From Chlamydoabsidia padenii (taxonomy: Eukaryota > Mucoromycota > Mucoromycetes > Mucorales > Cunninghamellaceae), in contig JAIWND010000009.1 of the NCBI GenBank assembly GCA_025330725.1, positions 124,001 to 188,000 on the forward strand: DNA of 64,000 nt, in the 5' to 3' direction. Shown here in pieces: positions 61,963-64,000 of the stretch; position 1 is the stretch's first letter; every line of letters starts with the position of its first letter. The translations under genes and the position numbers were made by a program. A model generated the notes under the pieces. The model saw only the letters and a list, made by a program, of their open reading frames with translations, had not been told where the DNA came from and did no database searches.

Positions 61963-62297
61963 TTAAGCCAGTCCACTGATTGTTTCGTTTGCTTTTTTAA
62001 GATGCAAAGGGGCACATGGTGAAGACATGGTATATACCTGACAGATAATGAAATCATTAGTATCAGTAATCGTTGTTTAGTGTGTATGTGTTATCTGTCA
62101 CGGGGGAGGGGTTTTTTTCTTTTGACACTTACCAAGATCCACAAAGTGAAGAGAAGACTGGATATTGGTTGAGTAAAAGTAAGTCCACCATTGAGTAGCC
62201 ATAAACTATACAGTCTATGAAGAAAGAGTTGTAAGATTAATAGTTGTATGTAGCATTCCTGAGGAAAGTGTAATTGTGAGCAAGTTACCTTGTTCAT
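61963..62297 (-). CDS. Possible small membrane protein, 79 aa, two exons
   Basis: Exon 62133-62297 starts MNKVTCSQLHFPQECYIQLL and carries two hydrophobic stretches (YIQLLILQLFLHRLYSLWLL, SSLLFTLWIL). It splices (GTAAGT / CTGTCAG) in frame to 61963-62037, ending KKANETISGLA. A second frame across the same junction is equally open (VDLLLLNQYPVFSSLCGSW, then YIPCLHHVPLCIL). The coding frame therefore cannot be decided by eye. Splice signals are good, but no family is recognised. Confidence 0.22.
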
Positions 62298-63675
62298 CTG
62301 TAAATAAGAAATGTATTAGAGGTGTGTATGAGTATGAGGTTTTTTTATTCGATCTTTATCATATGTTGATTTCAGTTGACAATAAAGTAAAAAGGAGAAG
62401 GGAGAGAGAAGGGAGATTTCAAAGTCAGGAAAAAAAAAAAAAAAAAAAAGAACAGACGCTAAATTTCAAACCCAGACTACCTTCCTCCCTCCTCCTCCCT
62501 CAAAAAATACTCTCCACCGTGCCAATTCATATACTATGGTGCACAGTTGGAAACATTAGGAACGTTAAAGAAGGTCGATGAATAAAAGAAGGAAATATCA
62601 AAAGAACAATCAAAATCACCAGTCAGGGGTAATCAAAAAGTTTGCATAAACATAATTTACCACTCCGACGATGATTGGAACTGAGATCCCCATGAACAAC
62701 TTTCTTTTTTTTATAAGCATCATGTGTTTTTTGTTTCTCCATATATTATAAAGATGGTGTACCAAACAAACAAACAAATAGAGTTGGTTGGTTGATATAC
62801 GCAGATGCTCTCTTCGGGTTTGAATACCCAATCAGATAGATTAATATTTGTCTTTTTATTTTTATTTTTTTTTTCTCACTCGTTCACTCTCTCCCTCTGA
62901 TTTATTTAGCCATAAAGGATATAGCGTACTAATTCATCTTATCTTACTTTCATCTACATGAAGAATTTAAACCTTGTGTTTTTTCTTTTATCATTTCATG
63001 GTCGTCTTTTTACAATGATCAAACTCCATTGGGTTTTTTGTTTTACGCCAAATTGAACATTTAGTCTTTTTGAAAGATAACACTTGGTCTATCTCTCATC
63101 AAGATGATTCTCCTGAAAATCTGTTAGTTGGTTTTTTTTTGGGGGGGGGGAGGGAGGCGAGGTTGAAAAGAGACAACAAACAAACAACCCATCACTCGGT
63201 ATGACCAAATTAAAAACCAACATCAATATAAAGACTGGGTGTTAAAATATGTAACATGTAAAACAGAATTGTCATGGGCGTCTATCTGAAAAAGGGACCT
63301 CTTGATATTCCAACTGATCTGTTTTCATGCATATCATTGAAAAGGGAAATAGAAAGAAATCACATCCCCCCCCGAATTTTTAAAATCCCGACTATAGGTA
63401 TAAATAATTCGATACCGCGCCTCGTCATTCATTTCTCTTTCTTTCGCTCAAGTTTTTCTTTTTTATCAAGAAATCTTTTTCTATACCCCATTTTTTCTGT
63501 TTGTTTTTGTTATTTTATTAACCTTGTACATTTTTATATTCTCAAACCTTTTTTATTGTACACTTCCCACATTCTTCTTCTTTTTTACTATACCAACCTC
63601 AACAATAACAAAAACAAACAAAAAAAACAAACATACACACACTTTATCTGTATACACACATTGATTTTATTCTGA
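62298..63675. other. Intergenic region, promoter of the last gene
   Basis: Contains an A19 run near 62431, AAATTTCAAACCCAGAC at 62461, a G/A-rich block at 63138-63156, and TTTTTAAAATCCCGAC (63377-63392) about 290 bp before the last ATG. The T-rich leader before the ATG includes short AAC repeats. No coding signal was seen. Confidence 0.55.
63377..63398 (+). promoter_or_regulatory. Recurrent promoter element, TTTAAAATCCCGAC type
   Basis: A TTTTTAAAATCCCGAC core followed closely by a TATAGGTATAAATAA stretch (63392 onward), 280-300 bp upstream of the last gene's ATG. Confidence 0.45.
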
Positions 63676-64000
63676 ATGGCTACTCTTACTCTTTTACCTG
63701 ATACTGGGCACCATCATCCTCAGGGCACCAACAACAACAACAACAACAACAACAACCCTGGCCATCATCATGCCAAACAGAAATGCACTTCTGCCACCTG
63801 TTGCTCTCCTTCTCGTCTCTGGCGATCTATTCAACAATTCATTGGGGAAAACAACAAACAAGATCTCATCCAACTCTGTCAAGATCCAAACAAGGCAACG
63901 CATGTGCTTCGTGTGCTATTGACCTCTCGATTGACCAATGATGCTTCCTTGTACCCTGCATCTAACAAGCATAGGGTGCTTCAACTCAAATCAACCGACC
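63676..64000 (+). CDS. N-terminal part of an unidentified protein (runs off the window)
   Basis: From ATG 63676 the frame stays open to the window end (108 codons). It begins MATLTLLPDTGHHHPQG, then a run of nine Asn encoded by a pure AAC repeat, a His patch and a Cys cluster (KCTSATCCSPSRLWR). A more ordered helical part follows (IQQFIGENNKQDLIQLCQD, HVLRVLLTSRLTN). I do not recognise the family from this fragment. Upstream element and leader features support a genuine gene start. Confidence 0.6.
   Translation, partial: MATLTLLPDTGHHHPQGTNNNNNNNNNPGHHHAKQKCTSATCCSPSRLWRSIQQFIGENNKQDLIQLCQDPNKATHVLRVLLTSRLTNDASLYPASNKHRVLQLKSTD

Overview
The window looks like nuclear DNA of an early-diverging filamentous fungus, most likely Mucoromycota and probably Mucorales. 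The evidence is the dense short introns with strong GTAAGT/GTAAAG donors, the AT-rich intergenic DNA full of long A/T homopolymers, and proteins rich in Gln, Asn, Ser and Thr. The gene set is fungal (SPA2, YTP1, CMR1, a CDC25-type RasGEF), but it includes an Integrator subunit that yeasts lack. No phage, plasmid, CRISPR, rRNA, tRNA or recognisable transposase was found. No genus is claimed.

Layout. 1-5821: partial CMR1/WDR76, then a large SH3-WW-WW-RasGEF, both on the minus strand. 5822-9997: a gene-poor stretch with splice-like but unresolved segments. 9998-18367: an ankyrin protein, a KIN1/MARK-like kinase with a C-terminal KA1-like domain, a 75-aa membrane protein and a PAS protein. 18843-29496: a P2-type cation ATPase with an unusual N-terminal extension, a two-finger C2H2 protein, YTP1 and the Rieske protein RIP1. 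29497-36663: INTS7, a kinase-fold protein lacking the whole N-lobe, and a homeodomain protein. 36664-39492: gene-free, with about two tandem copies of a 230-bp repeat and an older diverged copy. 39493-47264: proteasome beta-3 (PUP3), two small uncertain proteins and a SNF2/STH1 remodeller. 48054-57231: PP2A catalytic subunit, a CaaX protein, deoxyhypusine hydroxylase and SPA2. 58019-60520: a multi-TM protein fused to a PGAP4-like glycosyltransferase. 60521-64000: mostly intergenic, with two doubtful micro-genes and the start of an unidentified gene.

The neighbours form no obvious operon-like pathway. They are a housekeeping mix of signalling and polarity (RasGEF, KIN1-like, PP2A, SPA2), chromatin and transcription (SNF2, INTS7, CMR1, homeodomain, C2H2), and energy, proteostasis or translation (RIP1, PUP3, DOHH). 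What links them is non-coding. A short element of the form CGGGATTTGAA (reverse TTCAAATCCCG, with TTTAAA and TTTCAA variants) sits roughly 80-320 bp upstream of most start codons, in both orientations. I consider this the most interesting signal in the window.

Exon boundaries were derived by hand from GT-AG signals and reading-frame continuity. They are strong where a protein family confirms them, and weak in the low-confidence entries.
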